This document shows positions 1-6,688 of a stretch of 8,974 nt of DNA, piece after piece. The translations under genes were made by a program, and so were the position numbers. The DNA is from Nitrospinota bacterium (GTDB lineage: Bacteria > Nitrospirota > Nitrospiria > Nitrospirales > UBA8639): the NCBI GenBank assembly GCA_022561525.1, contig JADFRB010000049.1, positions 1-8,974 on the forward strand, read 5' to 3'. Positions within the stretch are counted from its first letter, which is position 1. The number at the start of each line of letters is the position of its first letter. A model generated the notes under the pieces. It had not been told where the DNA came from, made no database searches, and saw nothing but the letters and a program-made list of their open reading frames with translations.

Positions 1-723
1 AAAACCACCACCCTCTACGGCGCGCTCAATGAGGTTCACTCACCGGAAGACAAAATTATTACGATCGAAGACCCCGTGGAATACCAACTCGAAGGTATTG
101 TGCAAATCCCGGTCAACGAAAAGAAGGGGTTAACCTTTGCCCGAGGGCTTCGGTCCATTCTCCGACACGACCCTGACAAAATCATGGTCGGAGAGATTCG
201 CGATAACGAGACCGCTCAAATTGCCATTCAATCGGCGTTGACCGGCCATCTAGTCTTTACCACGGTTCACGCCAATAATGCATTTGATGTCATCTCCCGC
301 TTTGTCAATATGGGCATTGAACGATTTAACTTCGTCTCGTCCCTCAGTTGCATTTTAGCCCAACGCCTGGTTCGTACCCTTTGCCCATACTGCAAAGTTC
401 CGGTTCAAGCTGATGGCGACCTGTGCCGAGATTCTGGCATCGACTACGAACGGGGCCAACCTTATACCTTCTATGAAGGAAAAGGTTGTCATGAATGTAA
501 TGGCCTCGGGTTCAAAGGACGACGCGCTATCACGGAGTTTTTGGATGTGACCGAATCGATTAAAGAAATGATTCTGATGGAGCGTACGTCATCCGAGATT
601 CGTAACGCGGCGTTTGCGCAAGGCATGACCACCATGCGTCAAGATGCGGTTCAAAAAGTCATCCGTGGAGAAACTACCCTTCGGGAGATTAATCGTGTCA
701 CGCCCATCGAGGAAATCGAATGA
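1..723 (+). CDS. GspE/PulE/PilB-family assembly ATPase, C-terminal part (5' end outside window)
   Basis: Partial gene: frame 1 is open from the first base to the TGA at 721-723, giving 240 residues. The window begins inside the Walker A motif (visible part KTTTLY). Next come an Asp-box region (TIEDPVEYQ, residues 21-29 of the fragment), the Walker B segment KIMVGEIRD (about 60-68), and a His-box-like stretch [13 protein letters not shown] (about 82-94). Two CxxC pairs (C128/C131 and C163/C166) form the tetracysteine zinc-binding element typical of GspE and PilB but absent from PilT retraction ATPases. The family is a cytoplasmic hexamer that hydrolyses ATP to drive assembly of pilins or pseudopilins. 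The VHANN form and the following PilM-like gene suit a type IV pilus, MSHA-type or type II secretion extension ATPase; the sequence does not decide between them. The stop overlaps the next start (ATGA). The N-terminal domains are not visible. Confidence 0.95.
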   Translation, partial: KTTTLYGALNEVHSPEDKIITIEDPVEYQLEGIVQIPVNEKKGLTFARGLRSILRHDPDKIMVGEIRDNETAQIAIQSALTGHLVFTTVHANNAFDVISRFVNMGIERFNFVSSLSCILAQRLVRTLCPYCKVPVQADGDLCRDSGIDYERGQPYTFYEGKGCHECNGLGFKGRRAITEFLDVTESIKEMILMERTSSEIRNAAFAQGMTTMRQDAVQKVIRGETTLREINRVTPIEEIE

Positions 724-1898
724 CGCTCTTTCCTTTCACACGACCCAAGGTTGGATTGTATGTCACGGCTGGTTCGTTGTGTGTGGCCCACGTGAGCCGG
801 CGGTTAGGACATCAATCATTTGGCGGGTATGTCGAGCAACCCCTGCCATCAAGATCGATTCGCCTCTCCCCGGTTGAGCCGAATATTTTGGAACGGGAAC
901 AGGTGATCAATAGCTTACAGGCAGTATTTGGTCACCCCAAAGGGCCTCAATCCGTCGCGTTGTGCCTTCCCGATCTTTGTGCTCGGACGACAATTGTCGA
1001 AATGGCCACACTGCCCTTACAATCCAAAGAGCAACAGGCCTTAGTCGAATGGCGCGTGCAACAAGACCTTCGTCTATCAAAACAAAAATTTCGGATTTCC
1101 TATCAGATTTTCTCTTCCCCTTCAGGAGGATTGAGTGGCTCTCCACCCACTGGGCAGCCAGTTCGGCTCCTCGCCACTGCGATCCAGGAAAACATCATCG
1201 AAGCATATGAAGCCATGTGCTTGGAAGTCGGTCTTGTACCGGCATCGATTCACTTAGCCAGTCTGGCTGTGTTTAATATGTGCCGCTCTCTCATAGATAC
1301 TACGCTCAACACATCGGCTGAGAGGATCTCGTTCGTACCCGGCACACAATTCTTTCTGTATCTGGCCGATTGGGGATATTCCATCATCATCATGCGTCAC
1401 CAGGCGCCAATATTTTTACGAGTCAAGCCCCTACGTCACATGTCACAATTGTCTGCCACGGTGTCGCAACCAATTGACCCACTTGATCAACAAAACCAGG
1501 GGAATACCGAAGTGCCCGGTGATGGAAAACAGGAATCCGCGTTTGCTAAGGAACCTGACGCAGGGCTTAACTCTTTCCCCCCAATCGCGAGAACGATTAC
1601 GAATGAACTCGTCGGCACACTTCAATATTATTTTGAAACTCACGAAACGTCGATACACACCGATGAGGTGTATCCGCTGTTCTTAATCGGAAGCCACGAC
1701 CCCGACAATGCCTTGCCCCTGATTACCGAACTCATCCAGCAAGAATTTCCGTTTGAGGTTGATCACGGCACACCACGGATTAAGGCCTTTCCAATATTTC
1801 CTGGCAATACGAACCTCAACCTAAAACCCTTGTCGGGATTGCCAGCTTGGACCAGCACCTCGCTTCCGGCCTTTGCGGCCACGAGTCAATCCGCATGA
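720..1898 (+). CDS. pilM: PilM-like (MshI/GspL-type) pilus assembly protein with degenerate nucleotide site
   Basis: 392 residues. The start ATG at 720 overlaps the ATPase stop and has a GAGG ribosome site at 709-712 with a 7-base spacer. I identify it mainly by position (between an assembly ATPase and PilN/PilO-like genes) and by an actin-like layout: an N-terminal strand resembling the PilM opening ([10 protein letters not shown], residues 11-20), a segment with [20 protein letters not shown] (99-118) matching the typical PilM leucine-proline and helix region, and a second lobe with [15 protein letters not shown] (211-225). PilM is a cytoplasmic protein that binds the PilN N-terminus and couples the inner-membrane platform to the ATPase. 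Oddities: the acidic residue expected in the first phosphate motif is Tyr14, and residues about 245-290 form a Gln/Pro/Asp-rich, probably disordered insert. It could equally be called MshI-like or a GspL cytoplasmic domain. Confidence 0.8.
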   Translation: MTLFPFTRPKVGLYVTAGSLCVAHVSRRLGHQSFGGYVEQPLPSRSIRLSPVEPNILEREQVINSLQAVFGHPKGPQSVALCLPDLCARTTIVEMATLPLQSKEQQALVEWRVQQDLRLSKQKFRISYQIFSSPSGGLSGSPPTGQPVRLLATAIQENIIEAYEAMCLEVGLVPASIHLASLAVFNMCRSLIDTTLNTSAERISFVPGTQFFLYLADWGYSIIIMRHQAPIFLRVKPLRHMSQLSATVSQPIDPLDQQNQGNTEVPGDGKQESAFAKEPDAGLNSFPPIARTITNELVGTLQYYFETHETSIHTDEVYPLFLIGSHDPDNALPLITELIQQEFPFEVDHGTPRIKAFPIFPGNTNLNLKPLSGLPAWTSTSLPAFAATSQSA

Positions 1899-2503
1899 GA
1901 ACTCCTCGTTTGCATATTCCTTTATCTGCTCAAGGACTGGGGCTCGTTCGACTTATGCAAGCTGCCTTGGCAGGAACGTGCCTCCTCCTCTTTTTGGGCA
2001 TGGGTTGGTTATGGTGGGATACCCAACAGATCGAATCAGAAATCCGCCAAGATGAAAAAGCCATTACTCAAATCATGAACACCTCTCGCCAATTTCGGCA
2101 GCACGCTGAAGCCAAAGGCTATAATCTTTCCGACCAATGGCTTCAAACACTTCCTCAACATGTGGCGTTTGCGGAAGAACTTGCGACTCATCAAAAATTT
2201 TCTTGGACTCAATTATTAAATGATTTGGAAACGGCAGTGCCTGCAAGGATTTCCATGGAATCCATCACGTTGGATTTTAGGAATTCTTCCATCGCCTTAA
2301 GTGGCGCCGCCCTGACATTGGAAGACCTGTCAGCCTTAGTGCATGGGCTCGAACAACATCCAGCCTTCCAACACATTGTCGTATCCAACCATAAGGTTCA
2401 AAAGAAAAAAGATCAGAAGAGAAAGTTTTCCTTTATTGCGTTCAGCTTAGCCGTGACATACCAGCCAGGCGAAGCAGCCCATTCACCCCAGCAAATCCTT
2501 TAA
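1895..2503 (+). CDS. pilN: PilN-like type IV pilus / secretion inner-membrane protein
   Basis: 202 residues from the ATG at 1895, which overlaps the previous stop as ATGA. The frame is also open upstream to 1847, but the overlap start leaves a short cytoplasmic tail before the membrane segment, as expected of PilN. The tail (1-19) is followed by a transmembrane helix at about 20-41, a coiled-coil-prone stretch at 43-75, and a periplasmic domain. That domain contains SWTQLLNDLETAVPARI (103-119), the characteristic PilN region in which an early Trp-containing helix leads to a Pro and the first beta strand. In the family, the N-terminal tail binds PilM and the periplasmic ferredoxin-like domain pairs with PilO. 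The ribosome site is weak, so translation is probably coupled to the upstream gene. A basic run (KVQKKKDQKRK, about 167-177) lies in the periplasmic domain. GspL C-terminal half and MshJ are the alternative names. Confidence 0.82.
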   Translation: MRTPRLHIPLSAQGLGLVRLMQAALAGTCLLLFLGMGWLWWDTQQIESEIRQDEKAITQIMNTSRQFRQHAEAKGYNLSDQWLQTLPQHVAFAEELATHQKFSWTQLLNDLETAVPARISMESITLDFRNSSIALSGAALTLEDLSALVHGLEQHPAFQHIVVSNHKVQKKKDQKRKFSFIAFSLAVTYQPGEAAHSPQQIL

Positions 2504-2512
2504 TCAAACTAT

Positions 2513-3088
2513 ATGGAACTGCTCACACCCACCCTGTCGCCAACAGCTACCAAAACGCTTCATTTTTTGAAGCCCTTGCTCGGGCTGACTTGTGTGAGTC
2601 TCCTGGGTTGCCTGGGCATCTATTTTGGACTTTTGGTTCCGGCCGAAACCCGATACACGGAAGTCGTGACGACACTGAACCAACTCCAACAGCAACAGGT
2701 ACGCCGCATCACCGCCAAAACCACCCAAGCTCAATTGGCCAAAATTTGGGAACGGCTTCCGGTGCTGAAAGAATTCACGAACTTAGGGGTGAGGATCACG
2801 ATGCTCGCCAAATCCAATGACGTTCGTATCCCCGCCATGCAATACCAGCAGGATACTAAAAAGGATGGCCTAGCTGCGAAAGGATCGATTTCGTTTGAGG
2901 CCTTTGGTGCCTATGAGGCTATTCGCAGATTTATCTATGAACTCGAAACCTCTGGCACCTATTTGATCATTGAAAAGTTAACCGCCGAACGTTCAAAAAA
3001 AAAGAAAGATATCGCGTTTAAAATGCGGGTCGGAACCTATTTCAAACCAGATTCGGCTTTATCCTTGAAAGGATCTTCAGCACCGTGA
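2513..3088 (+). CDS. pilO: PilO/GspM-like inner-membrane alignment protein
   Basis: 191 residues. The ATG at 2513 lies 9 bases after the preceding stop, with no convincing Shine-Dalgarno sequence. The layout is that of PilO/GspM: a short cytoplasmic N-terminus, one transmembrane helix (about 20-42), a Gln-rich coiled coil (about 46-80, with QLQQQQ at 57-62), and a periplasmic ferredoxin-like domain. That domain includes GSISFEAFGAYEAIRRFIYELE (124-145), the usual family helix, and ends with the strand MRVGTYFK (171-178). PilO forms heterodimers with PilN and contacts PilP. The TGA at 3086-3088 overlaps the next start as GTGA. A run of nine A residues at 2995-3003 encodes the Lys tract (162-165), immediately before the last strand. 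Family assignment rests on architecture and operon position, because these proteins conserve little primary sequence. Confidence 0.8.
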   Translation: MELLTPTLSPTATKTLHFLKPLLGLTCVSLLGCLGIYFGLLVPAETRYTEVVTTLNQLQQQQVRRITAKTTQAQLAKIWERLPVLKEFTNLGVRITMLAKSNDVRIPAMQYQQDTKKDGLAAKGSISFEAFGAYEAIRRFIYELETSGTYLIIEKLTAERSKKKKDIAFKMRVGTYFKPDSALSLKGSSAP

Positions 3089-3687
3089 CTACACGCGAAA
3101 AAGGACTCCTACTCACGGGATTACTCCTCATCTGGGGCGCCTTGATGCTTACCGATGGTGGCGAACAGGAGGACCAGCAATACCAGCCTTCCACCACTCC
3201 AGGGGTCCAAGCCAAGCACGGATCCAAGCCCGTGACCTTCGGTTTTGACAAACCCTTACAGACTATCGCACTCAACACACCTCGAAATATCTTCGCCCCA
3301 CTACGGAACCCAAACCAGCCAAAACCTCAAGTTGCTAAGCGTCCACCCGAGCCAAAAACACCAACGCTAAAACCTCAACCATCCAGACCAGCACCTGTCA
3401 AAAAACAACAACCAGCCACCTCACCAACAAGCTTGGCTGCACAACAAGCCCGGCAACAATTGAAGAAATATCAATTCCTTGGATATTTGACCAGAGCGGG
3501 AGAGCAACAGATTTTCCTCAGCAATGGGCAGGCCATTTACATTGTCAAACAAGGAGAGATGCTGGAAGGCGACATTCAAGTCAAATCTATTGAGCCCACA
3601 GCCGTCGTGTTGTCTAAGCACCTCAAGAGCATTGGCGAAACGGTTGAAGCCACACTCCCCCTGACCAAAGATGGAAAGAAAACCTAA
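3085..3687 (+). CDS. PilP/GspC-like periplasmic linker protein, membrane-anchored
   Basis: 200 residues from a GTG start at 3085 that overlaps the upstream stop by four bases. AAGGA at 3069-3073 is a plausible ribosome site with an 11-base spacer. Residues 7-22 form a transmembrane anchor. They are followed by a low-complexity region rich in Pro, Lys and Gln (about 73-120) and a compact beta domain (about 128-193) with FLGYLTRAGEQQIFL, a strand pair around 149-155 (QAIYIVK), the turn QGEMLEGDIQV and a final strand. This small beta domain after a proline-rich linker is the plan of PilP and of the GspC homology region, which bind the secretin N-domains and bridge inner and outer membranes. Unlike classical PilP there is no Cys and hence no lipobox, so the anchor is GspC-like. 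Position after the PilO-like gene supports the role. I leave the symbol blank because PilP and GspC are equally defensible. Confidence 0.75.
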   Translation: MTTREKGLLLTGLLLIWGALMLTDGGEQEDQQYQPSTTPGVQAKHGSKPVTFGFDKPLQTIALNTPRNIFAPLRNPNQPKPQVAKRPPEPKTPTLKPQPSRPAPVKKQQPATSPTSLAAQQARQQLKKYQFLGYLTRAGEQQIFLSNGQAIYIVKQGEMLEGDIQVKSIEPTAVVLSKHLKSIGETVEATLPLTKDGKKT

Positions 3688-3690
3688 CCG

Positions 3691-4428
3691 ATGGAGCTTG
3701 GTCCAACAAAATTCAACGTAGGTGTGTTCTTTGGAATAACCCTGAGCCTGCTCCTTATCCCTTCGCCCCCAGCCAAGGCGACGATGTATCGGTGTTTTGA
3801 TACCACGGACACCATGGTCCTGACGGATAGCCCCGCACAACTCCAAGACTGTACGGTTCTTGATCCAAAGAAACCATCTGGGCAAATATCTACACCTACT
3901 CCACGCAAGGCCAAACGAATATCACGGTCTCGCCATCGACGCCCAGTATCCGTACCACAACGAGTAGCCCCCCCTCCCCTGGAAGAACTCTTTGAGGAAA
4001 CGCAGGAAGACGATTCACCCGAAAGTCCAATCGAACCGATCACAGTCCCCATCACGAAAATTGGCGGGTCACTCGTCGTTCAGGTTTTACTCAATGGTTC
4101 GGTCGATGCTCATCTCATTGTCGATACCGGAGCAACCATGACCGTACTGTCATACGATCTTGGAATCGAGTTGGGCATACTCTCAGGGTCAGATGTGAGC
4201 TTGAACACAGTGAATACAGCCGGTGGGTCCGTTCAGGTCAGCATGACGCACGTGGAAACACTACAAGTCGGATCGGCGAAAGTCTCACATGTCGCCGTGG
4301 CCATCCACGATTTGCCAGATTCGATTTCCGGCATATCCGGACTCCTCGGCATGTCCTTCCTCAGAAACTTCGAAATTACCCTCGACGCCGACCGAGGCTT
4401 CCTCCGGCTTTTACCGAAACACAAATAG
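3691..4428 (+). CDS. Exported retropepsin-like aspartic protease with N-terminal DUF4124-like segment
   Basis: 245 residues, starting 3 bases after the PilP/GspC-like stop, so very probably in the same operon. Residues 1-30 look like a signal peptide (hydrophobic 10-24, AKA at 28-30). Residues 33-54 (YRC...LTD...QDC) resemble the short DUF4124 module, with C35 and C54 able to form a disulfide. A basic, Pro-rich linker (about 60-120) follows. The protease domain starts near 125 and has the single catalytic motif DTGAT at 145-149, preceded by the hydrophobic HLIV, and a late flap-like GLLGMSFL (217-224). One DTG per chain means it should act as a homodimer, as retropepsins do. The family is the bacterial TIGR02281-type clan AA aspartic proteases, predicted to work in the periplasm. 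The substrate is unknown. Processing or quality control of a pilus component is inferred from location alone. Confidence 0.85.
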   Translation: MELGPTKFNVGVFFGITLSLLLIPSPPAKATMYRCFDTTDTMVLTDSPAQLQDCTVLDPKKPSGQISTPTPRKAKRISRSRHRRPVSVPQRVAPPPLEELFEETQEDDSPESPIEPITVPITKIGGSLVVQVLLNGSVDAHLIVDTGATMTVLSYDLGIELGILSGSDVSLNTVNTAGGSVQVSMTHVETLQVGSAKVSHVAVAIHDLPDSISGISGLLGMSFLRNFEITLDADRGFLRLLPKHK

Positions 4429-4499
4429 TAAGAGATCTCACATTTTCAGGCAGGGAATTTTCCTAAACCTCCCCCGAGAAACGAATCCTCTCTACCTCT

Positions 4500-4590
4500 C
4501 CGTGATTCCCGCAAGTCGTGAGCGGAAACCTAGATTCGTCGCTTTCCATTTTCGGATGGATCCCCGATTACCAACGTCGGGTGAGGACGG
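4500..4590. repeat. Degenerate REP/MITE-like palindromic element
   Basis: About 91 bases. The left edge reads CCGTGATTCCCGC, and the reverse complement of the right edge begins CCGTCCTCACCCGA, so the ends form an imperfect inverted repeat. Each end can also fold locally: TTCCCGC with GCGGAA across a short loop on the left, and CCCGA (4563-4567) with TCGGG (4577-4581) on the right. The pattern resembles widespread bacterial repeats with CCGTCATTCCCG-type ends and an internal GGATCCCCGATTA-type segment. It has clearly diverged. No transposase is present. The family link is from memory and would need a genome-wide search. Confidence 0.45.
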
Positions 4591-4751
4591 ATTTGGGTTC
4601 GTTCACCTAGTAACGGCAGTTGGACGCAAAACAGACGTTTCTCGAATGAACGACTGTCGGCTGACCGCTGAATTTTCTCTCCGGCATGCCCCACTCATTC
4701 CCGCTCACCAAAGCAAGAGTTCCAAAAATCAAATTTCTCACAATCGTACCC

Positions 4752-4777
4752 GCCCGTTATCAATTTTTGATTCGGGC
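4752..4777. terminator. Hairpin between convergent genes, possible weak bidirectional terminator
   Basis: GCCCG (4752-4756) pairs with CGGGC (4773-4777), and ATCAA (4759-4763) pairs with TTGAT (4767-4771), around a TTT loop with a small TT/T internal mismatch. This gives a ten-pair, symmetric stem. It lies 41 bases beyond the stop of the minus-strand gene and 324 bases beyond the protease stop. Neither side has an adjacent T-run, so intrinsic termination is uncertain. It may instead protect mRNA 3' ends. Confidence 0.35.
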
Positions 4778-4817
4778 AAACCATGGCGCTGAAGGATTTG
4801 AGAAAAGGACGGAAATA

Positions 4818-5861
4818 TTAGTCACCCAAACGACCAAGGGCACCAAGGTGAGCAAAACCGCCAACATCTAAAAGGGGTGAGTCTGCTTGTAATCGGAAAT
4901 CCCCACGGTCAGGGGCGACGAAATGTGGTTGGACGTAGAGGTCAGTGGTTTGCGTTTTGGCTGATGTCAATGCGACCGCAATTCCGTTTATTTGATCATT
5001 AGTTCCATTGTTGTGGTAGGCGTTGTGGGACCTGCTCACATTTGTCTTGGAAGAATACGCCACGCCCACTTTTGAGTTAGTGATAATATTCCCTCGGATT
5101 TCTCCGGAAGATTCGTCTTGAAATTTCACGCCGCCGCCATTGTTGACCAAGGTATTTTGTATAAGACTCGCCTGGCTTGTATCGGCGACTACGACGGCTT
5201 CAAACAAGCTTCGTGTGATGACATTATTCTTGAGTGTGACGTTCGACTTCCCGCCGACGGCCACCCCATGGTCATTATCGTGAATGATATTGCCAATAAG
5301 AATCGCGTCTGAGTCGGCAAAGGATATTCCGGTGGTTTCACTGCCACCAATAATACAATTTTCAATTCGCACTCTCTGGACGTGTTGGCTGAAGATGAGT
5401 CCATTGACGTGAATATCCCTGAGTGTCACTCCGGCGCCATTAAAAATGCCGATACCGAGACCGCCGTGTTCTTGAATGGTCATGCCACTAATTTCAACAT
5501 TGGTGGCGCCATACGGCCATTTTCCAATATGGAGGGTCCCCACTCGCTCTAATCCGGCGATGAACACTTTCTCCATTCCCTCGCCAATGATTTTGAGCCC
5601 TTCTTTACTGTGGATCGTGACGTCTTCGACATACTTTCCGGCTTTGATGAATATGGTATCTCCGTTCTGTGCTTGATCAATCGCTTCTTGAATCGACAAG
5701 AAGTGGGCGGATCCATCTAAGGCTACTGTCCAGGTTTCGCCCTCATGTTCAAAACCTGGAGACATTGATCCCTGTTGGGCTAAAGCCAGACCAGTCCCCC
5801 ACCACAAGCTGAGAACACATGCCAGAAGGATCCTCAACTGACTTTGTCTTACAGTCACCAT
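4818..5861 (-). CDS. Exported right-handed parallel beta-helix (pectin-lyase-fold, NosD-like) protein
   Basis: 347 residues. The start is ATG at 5861-5859 on the minus strand, with GGGGA just upstream as a ribosome site. Residues 1-28 are a typical signal peptide (basic start, hydrophobic 11-20, cleavage likely after ALA at 26-28). SIQEAIDQAQNGDTIFIKAG (56-75) is the usual opening of DUF1565/pectinesterase-like beta-helix proteins, and GLKIIGEG (88-95) follows. From about 120 to 280 there are regularly spaced coils of 20-25 residues with Asn at turns (IENCIIGG, LIGNIIHDND, LKNNVITRS, LIQNTLVNN, IRGNIITNS), as in Pfam beta-helix/NosD repeats. The C-terminal SPLLDVG (328-334) is common in exported beta-helix proteins. 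It probably folds in the periplasm or at the surface. It may bind or cleave polysaccharide, but I see no catalytic signature and do not assign an activity. It is transcribed toward the pilus operon and is not part of it. Confidence 0.85.
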   Translation of the reverse strand: MVTVRQSQLRILLACVLSLWWGTGLALAQQGSMSPGFEHEGETWTVALDGSAHFLSIQEAIDQAQNGDTIFIKAGKYVEDVTIHSKEGLKIIGEGMEKVFIAGLERVGTLHIGKWPYGATNVEISGMTIQEHGGLGIGIFNGAGVTLRDIHVNGLIFSQHVQRVRIENCIIGGSETTGISFADSDAILIGNIIHDNDHGVAVGGKSNVTLKNNVITRSLFEAVVVADTSQASLIQNTLVNNGGGVKFQDESSGEIRGNIITNSKVGVAYSSKTNVSRSHNAYHNNGTNDQINGIAVALTSAKTQTTDLYVQPHFVAPDRGDFRLQADSPLLDVGGFAHLGALGRLGD

Positions 5862-5911
5862 TTTTCCCCGTTTAGAATGTCATCTCAAGGTACAATGCAT
5901 TCTTCATTAGG

Positions 5912-5941
5912 CACATACAGGAAGCTTCGTTTGGAGGTCAA
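5912..5941 (-). promoter_or_regulatory. Possible sigma-70 promoter for the beta-helix gene
   Basis: On the minus strand, TTGACC (5941-5936) and TATGTG (5917-5912) are separated by 18 bases and lie about 50 bases upstream of the start codon. The -35 box matches five of six consensus bases; the -10 box is poor. This is the best candidate I see in the divergent spacer, but the evidence is weak. Confidence 0.3.
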
Positions 5942-5975
5942 GTTTACCGGACCAGTATTATTTTAAGATGAACCC

Positions 5976-6004
5976 TCGACGTCTCACAAAAATGCCTTTA
6001 CTAT
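5976..6004 (+). promoter_or_regulatory. Possible promoter for coaE, implying a leaderless or near-leaderless mRNA
   Basis: TCGACG (5976-5981) and TACTAT (5999-6004) are spaced by 17 bases, each matching four of six consensus positions. Transcription would start around 6011-6013, essentially at the coaE ATG. That would agree with the absence of any Shine-Dalgarno sequence before that ATG. The match is weak by itself. Confidence 0.3.
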
Positions 6005-6014
6005 AGCATGCTAT
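6003..6014. repeat. Perfect 12-base palindrome overlapping the coaE start
   Basis: ATAGCATGCTAT is its own reverse complement. It overlaps the first two bases of the coaE start codon and the end of the proposed -10 box. It could be an operator or a small hairpin, or chance in a short AT-rich spacer. Confidence 0.4.
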
Positions 6015-6645
6015 GTTATTGGTCGGATTAACAGGAGGATTGGCCTCGGGGAAAACCACTGTGGCAAAGCTGTTTCAACAGTGCGGGGCGGAAATTATCG
6101 ATGCTGATCAAGTGGCAAGGGCTGTGGTCCAACCTGGTCGGGTGGCCTGGAAAGACTTAGTGGCCGCCTTTGGTAAAGACATTCTGCATGCAGACAGGAC
6201 GTTAAATCGAGAAGCCTTGGCCGCACGAGTATTTCGTAATCCCAAACAGTTGAAGGTCTTGAACCGAATCGTACACCCTCGCGTGGCTCGCGAGCAGGCT
6301 CGTTTGACGAGGCTCATCACGAAGGAATGTCCGGATGCGGTGATTATGTATGATGCGGCCTTGCTGATTGAAGCAAAGGCCCACGAACGAATGGATCGAG
6401 TCATCCTGGTCACGGCGGATCAGCGGACACAAATCGCCCGTGCTTGCCAACGAGATGGATTGTCCCGGAAAGATGCATTAGGTCGTATTCGTGGGCAAAT
6501 GCCTTTGAGCCAAAAGAAGCGATTTGCCAATGACCTGATTGATGGCACATTACCGCGGGAGCAGCTTCGCCGAATTATCCGTGACCTCTATCGTGACCTA
6601 TCTGCGCAAGCCCTACAACCAAAATACCGGAATAGGCGACACTAA
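6013..6645 (+). CDS. coaE: Dephospho-CoA kinase
   Basis: 210 residues, close to the usual ~200. The enzyme uses ATP to phosphorylate the 3'-hydroxyl of dephospho-CoA, the last step of coenzyme A synthesis in the cytoplasm. The P-loop is GGLASGKT (residues 8-15) within the family opening GLTGGLASGKTTVA. The family motif IDADQVAR (29-36) carries the catalytic-region aspartates. VHPRV (87-91), ALLIE (116-120, usual form PLLFE) and the lid helix with QRTQIARACQRDGLS (137-151) all follow in order. The C-terminal FANDLIDG (171-178) is a slightly altered version of the usual AD-x-VIDN. The ATG at 6013 starts right at the conserved N-terminus; another ATG at 6008 is out of frame. There is no visible ribosome site. 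The tail (about 195-210) is basic. It is followed after 128 bases by trxB and may be transcribed alone. Confidence 0.95.
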   Translation: MLLVGLTGGLASGKTTVAKLFQQCGAEIIDADQVARAVVQPGRVAWKDLVAAFGKDILHADRTLNREALAARVFRNPKQLKVLNRIVHPRVAREQARLTRLITKECPDAVIMYDAALLIEAKAHERMDRVILVTADQRTQIARACQRDGLSRKDALGRIRGQMPLSQKKRFANDLIDGTLPREQLRRIIRDLYRDLSAQALQPKYRNRRH

Positions 6646-6660
6646 GGGTTCGAGCAGCTT

Positions 6661-6688
6661 TTCATACGATAGTTCAAATCGGTATCAT
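6661..6688 (+). promoter_or_regulatory. Possible promoter for trxB-thiI
   Basis: TTCATA (6661-6666) and TATCAT (6683-6688) lie 16 bases apart in the 128-base coaE-trxB gap. The -10 box matches five of six consensus bases and the -35 box four. A leader of about 78 bases would follow, containing a small GCCTG/CAGGC hairpin (6710-6726). The evidence is weak; read-through from coaE is also possible. Confidence 0.25.

Larger units (their letters stand above)
4429..4817. other. Non-coding spacer between convergent genes
   Basis: 389 bases between the protease stop and the stop of the beta-helix gene. No frame here gives a convincing protein: open stretches run on from the protease region in another frame and have no recognisable domains. 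It contains a degenerate palindromic repeat at 4500-4590 and a hairpin at 4752-4777, listed separately. No hairpin followed by a T-run is visible right after 4428, so the operon terminator is either factor-dependent or one of these structures. Confidence 0.7.

Noticed and set aside
1847..1894. Upstream extension of the PilN-like gene
   Set aside because: The ATG at 1895 overlaps the preceding stop as ATGA, matching the other junctions, and gives the short cytoplasmic tail expected of PilN.
3421..3885. Minus-strand open frame of 154 residues
   Set aside because: It overlaps the PilP/GspC-like and protease genes on the opposite strand, has no recognisable domain and no upstream signals.
4432..4439. 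GAGATCTC palindrome just after the protease stop
   Set aside because: An eight-base palindrome with no loop and no following T-run; expected by chance and not a terminator.
4289..4792. Plus-strand open frame running from inside the protease gene into the spacer
   Set aside because: It is in another frame from the protease, has no domain-like composition, and its later half crosses the degenerate palindromic repeat.
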